Source of the DNA: Beduinella massiliensis
Lineage (GTDB): Bacteria > Bacillota > Clostridia > Christensenellales > Aristaeellaceae
DNA: 64,000 nucleotides
Reading direction: 5' to 3'
Assembly (NCBI RefSeq): GCF_900199405.1
Contig: NZ_LT963430.1
Span: 3,483,894 to 3,547,893, forward strand
Positions within the stretch are counted from its first letter, which is position 1. Each line of letters starts with the position of its first letter. Both the position numbers and the translations under genes were made by a program. Positions 16,876 to 23,687 of the stretch are shown here, piece by piece. The notes beneath the pieces are model-generated. The model was given only the letters and a program-made list of their open reading frames with translations, ran no database searches and was not told the DNA's origin.

Positions 16876-17889
16876 TCAATCGCGGATTTCCGCAAACTTA
16901 TCCAGCACTTCGGATTTCTTCTCGGTCACCCAGGACACGTCGCGGGAAATCAGCTTGATTTCAGAAAGCGGGGTACCGTCTGCGAGCGCATAGTCCTTCA
17001 GATCGGTTCGCACAGGGATCCAGCCCAGATTTTCCGCCACCATCTTTTGCCCCTCTTCGGAAAGCAGGAAGTCCACAAACAAACCCGCCGCTTCCTGGTT
17101 GGGGGTATCCTTGCGAATGGCCGCCACGTTGATCTCGCTGGGCATGCCTTCCTCCGGATAGACGATCGCGATGGGATCGCCCTTCTTCAGCGACGTGCCC
17201 GCAGTCGCCATTACCTGGATGCCCACCTTGCGCTCGCCCATGGAGACCAGCTCCCCGATGGTTCCGTGGCTGGCCACGTAGTTCGCGTTCAACTCCTGCA
17301 TCTTTTCAAAGAAGTTCCAGCCGTAAGTCTCCTGATCCAGATACTGCGTCATCATCCAGATGAGGGTATAGACGGAGGAGGAGCTGGTCGGATCGGCCAG
17401 GGTAATCGCATTTTCCCACTTGGGATCCATCAGATCCTTGAAGGACGCAGGCGCTTCCTCCGCGCCTACCAGGTTTGTGTTATAGATGATGACGTAGAAT
17501 CCGGTGCCGACGGGCGTCATGATGCCGTCCGGATCCCGCAGGCCCTCGGCGATCGCCTCTGCGGACGCACAGGCGAAAGGTTCAAAGCAGCCGTATTTTC
17601 CCTGCAGCGTTATCACGGGGCCGTTTCCCTGCACGACCACGTCAAACTGCGGGTTGCCGGATCGGGTTTCCATTTCCATTGTAGCGGCCAGCTCTTCGTT
17701 CGCCGCACGGTAGCTCTTGAGCTTGACGTCTGGGTACTTGGCCTGGAACGCGTTCAGGACGGGGGTCATTTGGTCGAGCGTCGCCCCGTAGTAGACGGTG
17801 AGCTCCATCGCCTCTGCGCCTGCCGAGACGCAGGCGAGCAGGCTGCCCAGGAGTGCCAGACAGATGAGCGCAGACAGTTTCCGTTTCAC
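16876..17889 (-). CDS. ABC transporter substrate-binding protein (iron/polyamine-type, AfuA-like)
   Basis: 337 residues. Signal peptide about 1-26 (MKRKLSALICLALLGSLLAC, then SAGAEA). The mature part starts MELTVYYGATLDQMTPVLNAF, the usual first strand and helix of cluster D binding proteins, and carries GNPQFDVVVQGNG, a hinge strand FYVIIYNTNLVG and the common C-terminal QEAAGLFVDFLLSEEGQKMV. This family binds iron(III), thiamine, polyamines, phosphosugars or acidic sugars; the ligand is not readable here, but enzyme context points to a glycoside or sugar acid. It is the first gene of the operon and has its own promoter. Confidence 0.88.
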   Translation of the reverse strand: MKRKLSALICLALLGSLLACVSAGAEAMELTVYYGATLDQMTPVLNAFQAKYPDVKLKSYRAANEELAATMEMETRSGNPQFDVVVQGNGPVITLQGKYGCFEPFACASAEAIAEGLRDPDGIMTPVGTGFYVIIYNTNLVGAEEAPASFKDLMDPKWENAITLADPTSSSSVYTLIWMMTQYLDQETYGWNFFEKMQELNANYVASHGTIGELVSMGERKVGIQVMATAGTSLKKGDPIAIVYPEEGMPSEINVAAIRKDTPNQEAAGLFVDFLLSEEGQKMVAENLGWIPVRTDLKDYALADGTPLSEIKLISRDVSWVTEKKSEVLDKFAEIRD

Positions 17890-17969
17890 GATGATTCCTC
17901 CTAACGTTGCTGGATCAGCCTTGCCGGCTGTCCGCTGTTTCCGTCACGACATTTGTCATAACGTATTAT

Positions 17970-18007
17970 TGTAATTACATTATATCAGGCGCCCGCCGAT
18001 AATTCAA
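17970..18007 (-). promoter_or_regulatory. Promoter and candidate GntR operator of the glycoside operon
   Basis: Minus-strand TTGAAT (18002-18007), 17-base spacer, TATAAT (17979-17984) give a near-consensus promoter about 90 bases before the binding-protein ATG. The perfect palindrome TGTAATTACA (17970-17979) touches the -10 box and covers the expected start site, where a bound repressor would block initiation. The size and symmetry suit a GntR/HutC dimer. Confidence 0.7.
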
Positions 18008-18059
18008 CCTATTTTTTCGCCCTTTTCTCCCTTATTTTTGACGAATCTTTGTCTTTCCA

Positions 18060-18107
18060 TTGAACTTTTTCCATTTATCGTATAATATAATAATGTCATA
18101 TCATTAT
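18060..18107 (+). promoter_or_regulatory. Promoter region and inverted repeat of the GntR gene
   Basis: TATAAT occurs twice (18081-18086 and 18086-18091) downstream of TTGAAC (18060-18065), though the spacers of 15 and 20 bases are not ideal. ATAATG (18090-18095) and CATTAT (18102-18107) form an inverted repeat around TCATAT directly after the -10 boxes, a likely autoregulatory site. Confidence 0.5.
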
Positions 18108-18149
18108 AGGTTGTTCTGCTTCTAACAAGCCCTGAAAGGAAGGTTACAT

Positions 18150-18929
18150 ATGAGAAACAGGCTCTCTTTTGACCCGGAGATTCTGAAGCAGTGGAAGGGG
18201 AGGATAGACCGCGAAATTCCCACGCCGCTATACTACCAGCTCAAGCTCCTGATTACGGAGATGATCGACGCCGGGCGGCTCCGGCACGGCGATGCGCTGC
18301 CGACGGAGGCCGAACTGAGCGAAGCGCTGGAAATCAGCCGCCCGACGATCCGCCAGTGCATGCAGGAACTGGTCGCAGAGGGATACTTGACCCGCCAAAA
18401 GGGAAAGGGGACCTTTGTGTCGCAAAAGAAGATCGAAATCAACTACATTGCCAAACACGAAAGCTTCCACGAGATCATCAGCAAGTACGGCTACACGCCC
18501 TTTACGCGCGTGCTGTCCTTCAGGCAGATAGCGCCGGAGCCGTCCATCAACGAAATTTTGCAGCTTCCGCCCGACGAACCGCTGTACTCCCTCGTACGCC
18601 TGTGCATGGCCAACGACGCCCCCATGCTTTTTTCGGAATCCTATACACAGGCCTCCCGCTTTCCCGGGCTGCTACAATACGACTTTTCCAAGGTCTCGCT
18701 GTACGCCACGATGAAGGAAGTCTATCATTCTCCTGTAGCGGTCGTTCGCCGCGAGGTCAGCGCCGCAAACGCGAATCAGGCTGACGCCGGCATGCTGGAA
18801 ATCCCCAAGGGACGCGCAATCTGCATGGTTTACAACCTCGCCTTCGACGAGCAGAACCGGCCCATCGAATATTCCATCTCCCGCTACCGCAGCGAGGTCA
18901 TCAAGTTCACGAACTACATGAAGTGCTGA
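18150..18929 (+). CDS. GntR family transcriptional regulator, HutC subfamily (UTRA domain)
   Basis: 259 residues. Winged-helix DNA-binding domain about 22-90: IPLYYQ-like entry (TPLYYQLKLLITEMI), then LPTEAELSEALEISRPTIRQCM as the helix-turn-helix and GKGTFVS as the wing. The C-terminal UTRA ligand-binding domain (about 100-255) begins SFHEIISKYGYTPFTRVLSF. HutC-type repressors are usually released by a substrate or phosphorylated intermediate of the pathway they control. The gene is divergent from the nine-gene operon, sharing a 260-base control region with two palindromes, so it is very likely its regulator. AAGGAAGG lies before the ATG. Confidence 0.93.
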   Translation: MRNRLSFDPEILKQWKGRIDREIPTPLYYQLKLLITEMIDAGRLRHGDALPTEAELSEALEISRPTIRQCMQELVAEGYLTRQKGKGTFVSQKKIEINYIAKHESFHEIISKYGYTPFTRVLSFRQIAPEPSINEILQLPPDEPLYSLVRLCMANDAPMLFSESYTQASRFPGLLQYDFSKVSLYATMKEVYHSPVAVVRREVSAANANQADAGMLEIPKGRAICMVYNLAFDEQNRPIEYSISRYRSEVIKFTNYMKC

Positions 18930-18936
18930 CGCGCGC

Positions 18937-18973
18937 AAAAAAAGCAGACGCCCGGAAATTCCGCGGCGTCCGC
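18937..18973. terminator. Bidirectional terminator between gntR-like and atl-like genes
   Basis: GACGCC (18947-18952) pairs with GGCGTC (18965-18970), extended by GC/GC outside. On the minus strand the stem is followed by a seven-T run (read from 18943 down to 18937), ending the transcript that comes from 19422. Confidence 0.75.
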
Positions 18974-18993
18974 CTGGTCGTCAGCTCTATCCC

Positions 18994-19422
18994 TTATGTA
19001 CTTTTCTTCGTGCCGGGGCGTGCACGCGCTGCAAGCGCGCCCGGGCATCGATCGCACTCCCCCAGTTCGATCCTGTACTCCTGCAAGATGCGTCCTTGGG
19101 CGTCGAACCGCACGCCTTCCGCCTCCAGCAGCGCGCGCTGAAGGCCCACGCCGCCTTCCTCATACCGCCCGGCGATGCGCCCGTCCTTTTGCACCACGCG
19201 CTGCCAGGGGACGCCGTCCGCAGACGAAAGCGCGTGCAGCGCCCAGCCGACCTGACGCGCCATGCGGGGGTTGCCCGCCAGACGCGCCACCTGGCCGTAG
19301 CTCATGACGCGGCCCGGCGGGATGGAGCGCACGATCTCGTAGACCTTTTCAAAGAAATTCACGCGGCTGCACGCCTCCCCCACGTCAAAATAAGGCCGCT
19401 GCATTGCCCGGCGTCCGCCCAC
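18994..19422 (-). CDS. Alkyltransferase-like protein (ATL), MGMT-related
   Basis: 142 residues of the O6-methylguanine-DNA methyltransferase C-terminal fold. The DNA-binding part is clear (IPPGRVMSYGQVARLAG, 34-50, and the arginine-finger helix PRMARQVGWAL). The active-site PCHRV motif is replaced by PWQRV, with W73 in place of the methyl-accepting cysteine. That is the defining feature of ATL proteins, which bind O6-alkylguanine, flip and bend the DNA and hand the lesion to nucleotide excision repair rather than repairing it directly. uvrC lies 1.7 kb downstream on the other strand. The GTG at 19422 or an ATG at 19404 could be the start; neither has a clearly better ribosome site. A C-terminal tail with two cysteines (GECDRCPG) is extra. 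Confidence 0.88.
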   Translation of the reverse strand: MGGRRAMQRPYFDVGEACSRVNFFEKVYEIVRSIPPGRVMSYGQVARLAGNPRMARQVGWALHALSSADGVPWQRVVQKDGRIAGRYEEGGVGLQRALLEAEGVRFDAQGRILQEYRIELGECDRCPGALAARARPGTKKST

Positions 19423-19441
19423 CCCGGCCCTTGCGGACGGC

Positions 19442-19945
19442 CTATCGCTGATCCTGCGCCCCGCGCTTGCAGCACGTGCCCTCCAGGTTGATTTGATCGC
19501 CCATCACGCGCATGCGCTGGTGCGGAACGCCTTCGTCCAGAATCTGTTCCCCGAACGGGACGAACCCATAGCGCGCGTAAAAGGGCACCGCCTGCAGCTG
19601 CGCCGAAAGCGCGACGCTCCGCGCTCCGTGCTCCTTGGCCTTAAAGAGCAGCATGCGCATGAGCAGGTCGCCCAGCCCCTGGCCGCGCTTTTCCCTGAGC
19701 ACCGCGATGCGGCCCAGGTGAAATTCGCCGTCCTGCCACCAGATGCGGCCCGTGCCGCAGGCGTCGCCCACAGGCTCGCCCGATGCGTCCGCCTGGTCGT
19801 AGACCAGCGCGTGCCAGCTGATGCGGTCGATCTCGTCGTGCTCCAGCGCGGCGCTGTAGCCCTGCTCGCGCACGAAGACCGCGTCGCGAACGTGGAGCGC
19901 CTGTGATATGTCCGAGCCCGGACGCAGCAATTTACCGCGAATCAT
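19442..19945 (-). CDS. GNAT family N-acetyltransferase
   Basis: 167 residues from the ATG at 19945, which has GGAAAGG at a suitable distance; the frame runs upstream to 19981 without a ribosome site. The domain resembles YjcF/ElaA-like acetyltransferases: VRDAVFVREQGYSA near the start, the WHALVYD strand, then LGRIAVLREKRGQGLGDLLM containing the acetyl-CoA loop RGQGLG, and AVPFYARYGFVPFGE near the end. The substrate is unknown. It lies 19 bases upstream of the ATL gene on the same strand and may be cotranscribed with it. Confidence 0.85.
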   Translation of the reverse strand: MIRGKLLRPGSDISQALHVRDAVFVREQGYSAALEHDEIDRISWHALVYDQADASGEPVGDACGTGRIWWQDGEFHLGRIAVLREKRGQGLGDLLMRMLLFKAKEHGARSVALSAQLQAVPFYARYGFVPFGEQILDEGVPHQRMRVMGDQINLEGTCCKRGAQDQR

Positions 19946-20043
19946 CCGCGTCATCCTTTCCAAAGGGCGGCAGGAAAACACCGCCGCACGTCGAAATGTC
20001 TTGTATACGATTTCAAAATCCGCCTCGAATGGAGGGTCATCCC

Positions 20044-20247
20044 TTGGAACACGAAAAAATACTGCGCATCAATGAGCTGGCGCGTAAGAAGCGCACCGTT
20101 GGCCTGACGCCGGAGGAGCTTTCGGAGCAGCAGGTGCTGCGCGCGCAATACCTGTCGGAATTCCGCCAGAACATGGAGGAAACGCTGAAAGCCGTGCGCG
20201 TCGAGCAGCAGGACGGCACCTACGCGCCGCTCAAGAAAAAACAGTAA
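20044..20247 (+). CDS. DUF896 (YnzC) family small protein
   Basis: 67 residues starting at TTG (20044), chosen because GGAGGG (20031-20036) lies 7 bases upstream; an in-frame ATG at 20029 overlaps that site and is unlikely. Family hallmarks: KILRINELARKKRTVGLTPEE, then EQQVLRAQYLSEFRQNM. DUF896 proteins are small, helical, cytoplasmic and widespread in Firmicutes (B. subtilis YnzC, an SOS-operon member); the biochemical role is unknown. Its own terminator follows directly. Confidence 0.9.
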   Translation: MEHEKILRINELARKKRTVGLTPEELSEQQVLRAQYLSEFRQNMEETLKAVRVEQQDGTYAPLKKKQ

Positions 20248-20248
20248 T

Positions 20249-20286
20249 ATCGCACGGTTTCCATTGTACAACATCGTGCGATTTTT
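20249..20286 (+). terminator. Intrinsic terminator of the DUF896 gene
   Basis: ATCGCACG (20249-20256) pairs with CGTGCGAT (20275-20282), followed by TTTT. It begins two bases after the stop codon. Confidence 0.85.
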
Positions 20287-20307
20287 GCAAAGGATTTTTC
20301 TATCCCC

Positions 20308-20336
20308 TTGCATTTTATGGGGAGATCGGGTATAAT
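20308..20336 (+). promoter_or_regulatory. Sigma-A promoter of the DUF1292 gene
   Basis: TTGCAT (20308-20313), 17-base spacer, TATAAT (20331-20336), about 75 bases before the ATG of the next gene. Confidence 0.8.
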
Positions 20337-20409
20337 AAAGGCGGAACAAGAGATGGGCTAAAGCAAAGTCTCCGGCCTGTCGCTGACGCCAGAAAAGGAG
20401 GCGATTCCA

Positions 20410-20772
20410 ATGAACCAGGATGATCTCCAGCAAGAGGAGCGCGACATCGTCGAATTCTCCGATGAGGATGGCAATAAGCTGCTTCTGGAAGTCATGGATT
20501 ACTTCTTCTACAATGGTGAAGAGTATGCAGTTCTCTGCGATGCCGACGAGGAAGCATGCGATTGCGAATGTGATGACGACGCGTGTGAATGCGATTGCGA
20601 GCATGAGCACACGGTCTATATAATGAAGGTTGTCAGCACAACGAGTGAGGACGGAGAGGAAATGGAAGAGTTCATTCCCCCGGACGAAGCTCTGCTCGAT
20701 CAACTCATTGAAGTCGTTCAGACGCGTTTCACGGAAGACGACGATGTCGAGGACGAGGATCCGGAAGCCTAA
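20410..20772 (+). CDS. DUF1292 protein with a Cys-rich acidic insertion
   Basis: 120 residues, cytoplasmic and very acidic. The DUF1292 core is visible: DIVEFSDEDGNKLLLEVMDYF (12-32), the strand EEYAVL (37-42), and after an insertion the matching TVYIMKVVS (68-76) and the acidic tail. Between the two strands lies CDADEEACDCECDDDACECD and onward, with cysteines at 43, 50, 52, 54, 59, 61 and 63 and histidines at 65 and 67, a dense potential metal- or cluster-binding loop. DUF1292 (B. subtilis YrzB) proteins are small and of unknown role, commonly near DUF965 and Holliday resolvase genes; that context is absent here. AAGGAGG lies upstream of the ATG. Confidence 0.9.
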   Translation: MNQDDLQQEERDIVEFSDEDGNKLLLEVMDYFFYNGEEYAVLCDADEEACDCECDDDACECDCEHEHTVYIMKVVSTTSEDGEEMEEFIPPDEALLDQLIEVVQTRFTEDDDVEDEDPEA

Positions 20773-21070
20773 TCCAAACGCATTTTCAGATAGATGGGTG
20801 TTTATCTTTCAGGATCGATGGTTCCCGCTTGAAGCGATGGGTGACATCTACCGCAGGGTTCGCAACGCGAATCAAGGGTTTAATTTGAGATAGATGACGG
20901 TTTGTACATTGCGGATCGACTTTTATCCCCTTTAAATCGATGGAAACTTTTCGTAAGCATGAGGCAGAATCAACCGACCGGTAAACATTGCTCATTGGAT
21001 CTGGGTTTGGTCTATAGGTATCCCTCTCGAAAATGCGAGGTTTCTCTCCCCGGCTATCCAACAATTACAT
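20773..21070 (+). other. Unexplained non-coding stretch upstream of a strong terminator
   Basis: About 300 bases without a credible gene: a 92-codon minus-strand frame exists but has no ribosome site and low-complexity-looking product. The DNA carries recurring GATGG-type words (AGATGGGTG, GATCGATGG, GCGATGGGTG, AATCGATGG) at irregular spacing. It ends at a strong plus-strand terminator, so it may be the body of a small RNA or a long 3' untranslated region of the DUF1292 gene. No hallmark of RNase P RNA, tmRNA, SRP RNA or a T-box was seen. Confidence 0.35.
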
Positions 21071-21074
21071 ACTG

Positions 21075-21112
21075 AAAAGGAGCCAAGGATAGCAATCCTT
21101 GGTTCCTTTTTA
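21075..21112 (+). terminator. Strong intrinsic terminator
   Basis: AAAAGGAGCCAAGGAT (21075-21090), loop AGCA, ATCCTTGGTTCCTTTT (21095-21110): a 16-bp stem with one G-U pair, ending in a T-run. Confidence 0.92.
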
Positions 21113-21166
21113 CCGTTAAATAAGGGAGCGCTCCCCTTCCGATCCCTTTACGAAAGGACCTGCTGC

Positions 21167-23032
21167 ATGAACGACCTGCTTCGCCTCAAAATCCAAAAGC
21201 TGCCCGACAGCCCCGGCTGCTACATGATGAAATCCCAGGGCCAGATCATCTACGTGGGCAAGGCCAAAAACCTGAAAAACCGCGTGCGCTCCTACTTTCA
21301 GACGCGCGAGCACACGCCCAAGGTCGCCGCGATGGTGGAGCGAATCGACGATTTCGACATCATCCTGGTGGACTCCAACCTGGAATCGCTGATTCTGGAG
21401 TGCAACCTCATCAAGCTGCACAAGCCGTACTATAACATCCTGCTCAAGGACGACAAGCACTACCCCTACCTGCGCATCGACGTCAGCGAGGACTTTCCGC
21501 GCGTGGAGATGGTTCGCCGCGTGGAAAAGGACGGCGCGCGCTACTTCGGCCCCTACATGGGCGGCGGCAGCGTGCGCGAGGTGCTGGACGTGCTGCGCCA
21601 GGTGTTTCCGCTGCGCACCTGCACGCGAACCATGAACCCGGACCGCCCGCAGCGCCCCTGCCTGCACCACCAGGTGGGCCAATGCCTGGCTCCCTGCGCG
21701 GGACTCGTCACCCGCGACGAATACCACCTGTACGTGGACAAGGTGATCGAATTCCTCTCCGGCAAGAGCGAACCCATCCTGCGCGACCTCAAAAGCCGCA
21801 TGCAGGAGGCCGCAGCCGCCATGCGCTTTGAGCAGGCGGGCGTCTATCGCGACCGCATCCGCGCGGTGGAAAGCCTGATGGAGCGCCAGAAGGCGATCAA
21901 CGTGCGCGGCGGGGATCAGGACATCCTGGCCGTCTGGCAGGACGGGCTGGACGCGATGGTGCAGGTGCTGTTCGTGCGCGGCGGACACATGATCGGCGGC
22001 GAACACTTCGCGCTCGAGCGCGCGGGCGACCAGCCGGCGGCCGAGGTGCTGGAGAGCTTCATCCCCCAGTTTTACGAGGACGCGCAGATCATCCCCTCCG
22101 AGCTGATCGTGCAGTCCCTGACCGAAGGCGCGGGCGAGCTGGAAGGCTACCTCTCCGACCGGCGCGGCGCGAAGGTCACGCTGCGCATGCCGCAGCGCGG
22201 CACAAAGCACCAGCTCGTCGAAATGGCCCGCAAGAACGCGCGCGACGCGCTGGAAAAGCGCAACGCGCGCCTGGAAAGCCAGCAGACGCGCACTGTGGGC
22301 GCGGCCAAGGCGTTGGGCGAAGCGGTGGGCATGGAAGCCTATCCCCGGCGCATCGAAGGATACGATATCTCCAACACACAGGGCGTGCTCTCCGTGGCGT
22401 CGATGGTCGTCTTCATCGACGGCGTGGCCGCCAAGAAGGAATACCGCCACTTCCGCATCAAGACCGTGGTCGGCGCGAACGACTTCGCGTCCATGAACGA
22501 GGTCATCACCCGCCGCTTTTCACACGCCAAGAAGGAGCTGGAAGAGCTGCGCTCCGCGGGCCGCGACCCGTCCGAGGGCAAATTCACCGACCTGCCGGAT
22601 CTGATCTTGATCGACGGCGGCCCGGAACAGCTCGACTTCGCGCGCCGGGCGATGCTGGCGACGGGGTTCAACATCCCCATGTTCGGCCTGGCCAAGCGGC
22701 TGGAAGAAATCTTCCTGCCGGGGCAGAAGGAGTCCATCCTGCTCGACCGCCACAGCCCCGCGCTGCACCTCATTCAGCGCGTCCGCGACGAGGCGCACCG
22801 CTTCGGCATTACCCACCACCGCAACCTGCGCGGCAAGGCCAGCGTGCACTCCCAGCTCGAGGACATCCCGGGCATCGGCCCCACGCGCAGGCGCGCGCTG
22901 CTCACGCACTTCCGCACCCTCGAGGCGATCCGGGAGGCCAGCATCGACGACCTGTGCGCGGTGCAGGGCATGAGCCGTCCGGCGGCGGAGGCCGTGCGCG
23001 CCTTCTTCGACGCCAAGGAGCCAAAGGCATGA
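21167..23032 (+). CDS. uvrC: Excinuclease ABC subunit C
   Basis: 621-residue nuclease that makes both incisions in UvrABC nucleotide excision repair. The N-terminal GIY-YIG domain (about 12-95) has GCYMMKSQGQIIYVGKAKNL; the four-cysteine region (RTCTR... RPCLHHQVGQCLAPC) is at about 150-180; the UVR domain that binds UvrB is near 205-240; the C-terminal RNase H-like endonuclease domain shows YDISNTQGVLSVASMVVF and LILIDGGPEQL; and tandem helix-hairpin-helix motifs close the protein (IPGIGPTRRRALL). Length is normal. AAAGGA precedes the ATG. Its last codons overlap the next gene. Confidence 0.96.
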   Translation: MNDLLRLKIQKLPDSPGCYMMKSQGQIIYVGKAKNLKNRVRSYFQTREHTPKVAAMVERIDDFDIILVDSNLESLILECNLIKLHKPYYNILLKDDKHYPYLRIDVSEDFPRVEMVRRVEKDGARYFGPYMGGGSVREVLDVLRQVFPLRTCTRTMNPDRPQRPCLHHQVGQCLAPCAGLVTRDEYHLYVDKVIEFLSGKSEPILRDLKSRMQEAAAAMRFEQAGVYRDRIRAVESLMERQKAINVRGGDQDILAVWQDGLDAMVQVLFVRGGHMIGGEHFALERAGDQPAAEVLESFIPQFYEDAQIIPSELIVQSLTEGAGELEGYLSDRRGAKVTLRMPQRGTKHQLVEMARKNARDALEKRNARLESQQTRTVGAAKALGEAVGMEAYPRRIEGYDISNTQGVLSVASMVVFIDGVAAKKEYRHFRIKTVVGANDFASMNEVITRRFSHAKKELEELRSAGRDPSEGKFTDLPDLILIDGGPEQLDFARRAMLATGFNIPMFGLAKRLEEIFLPGQKESILLDRHSPALHLIQRVRDEAHRFGITHHRNLRGKASVHSQLEDIPGIGPTRRRALLTHFRTLEAIREASIDDLCAVQGMSRPAAEAVRAFFDAKEPKA

Positions 23033-23670
23033 TCCTTGCCCTGCTGCTGACGGCCCTGCTGCTCGGGCCTTCCCAGGCACAGATACAAAAGACGCCCGCA
23101 TCAGACGCTTTCCTGAGCGCCGTGCGGGCCGTTTCGTCCTTTGAGGGGGCGGATGTTGGCTTCGAGCCCCGTTTTTACGTCAGCCAGCGCGGGTCCGGCC
23201 CCTATGAAGAAGTCAACTGCATGCCCGCTGCGAGCGCTATGCTGCTGCGCTGGGCACTGGATGGAAGGGACGACGGCTGGCCGGGTGACGGCTGGCCGGA
23301 CGCGCGAACGCTGCGGGCGCTCGTGCCGCTGCGGGGTGCGCCCTGGCGTCCCCAGCAGGTACAGGAAGTGCTAACCCGCGCGGGTCTCCACGTCGAAACG
23401 CCTGAAATCTCGCTCGACGCCATGACCGGGGCGCTGCGGGCGGGGCGAGCCCTGCTCGTGCTCGTGCAGGAAAACGGGCTCGGCCATTGCTACATCGTCG
23501 CCGCCTATGCCAGCGCGCCCGGCGGCGAAACCGTCTTTGAGATCATCGACCCGGCGGACGGGCGCGCACGTCTCCTGGACGCCGACGCGCTTCTCGCCCG
23601 CATGGAGGGCTACTGGTGGCGTTTCCTTTCCGTCAGCCGCTCCCCTGAAGCATGCAGTCCAGAAGGCTGA
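23029..23670 (+). CDS. Secreted C39-like cysteine peptidase family protein
   Basis: 213 residues from the ATG at 23029, which overlaps the uvrC stop (ATGA); the longer upstream frame lies inside uvrC. The start reads straight into a signal peptide (MILALLLTALLLGPSQA). The mature part has the papain-like C39 layout: catalytic-type Cys in NCMPAASAMLLRWAL, His in GLGHCYIVAAY, then the IIDPADGRARLL segment with the third catalytic position. Bacterial C39-like proteins process peptides or act on the envelope. Being coupled to uvrC is odd for an extracytoplasmic enzyme. Confidence 0.75.
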   Translation: MILALLLTALLLGPSQAQIQKTPASDAFLSAVRAVSSFEGADVGFEPRFYVSQRGSGPYEEVNCMPAASAMLLRWALDGRDDGWPGDGWPDARTLRALVPLRGAPWRPQQVQEVLTRAGLHVETPEISLDAMTGALRAGRALLVLVQENGLGHCYIVAAYASAPGGETVFEIIDPADGRARLLDADALLARMEGYWWRFLSVSRSPEACSPEG

Positions 23671-23687
23671 GCGTCATGCCCGCCCGT

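Noticed and set aside
20786-21064. 92-codon minus-strand frame in the gap before uvrC
   Set aside because: No ribosome site, no recognisable domain, and it covers DNA with recurring GATGG words that look non-coding.
21071-21166. T-box or other tRNA-sensing leader before uvrC
   Set aside because: The strong terminator lacks an upstream T-box sequence, and uvrC is not a T-box-regulated gene.
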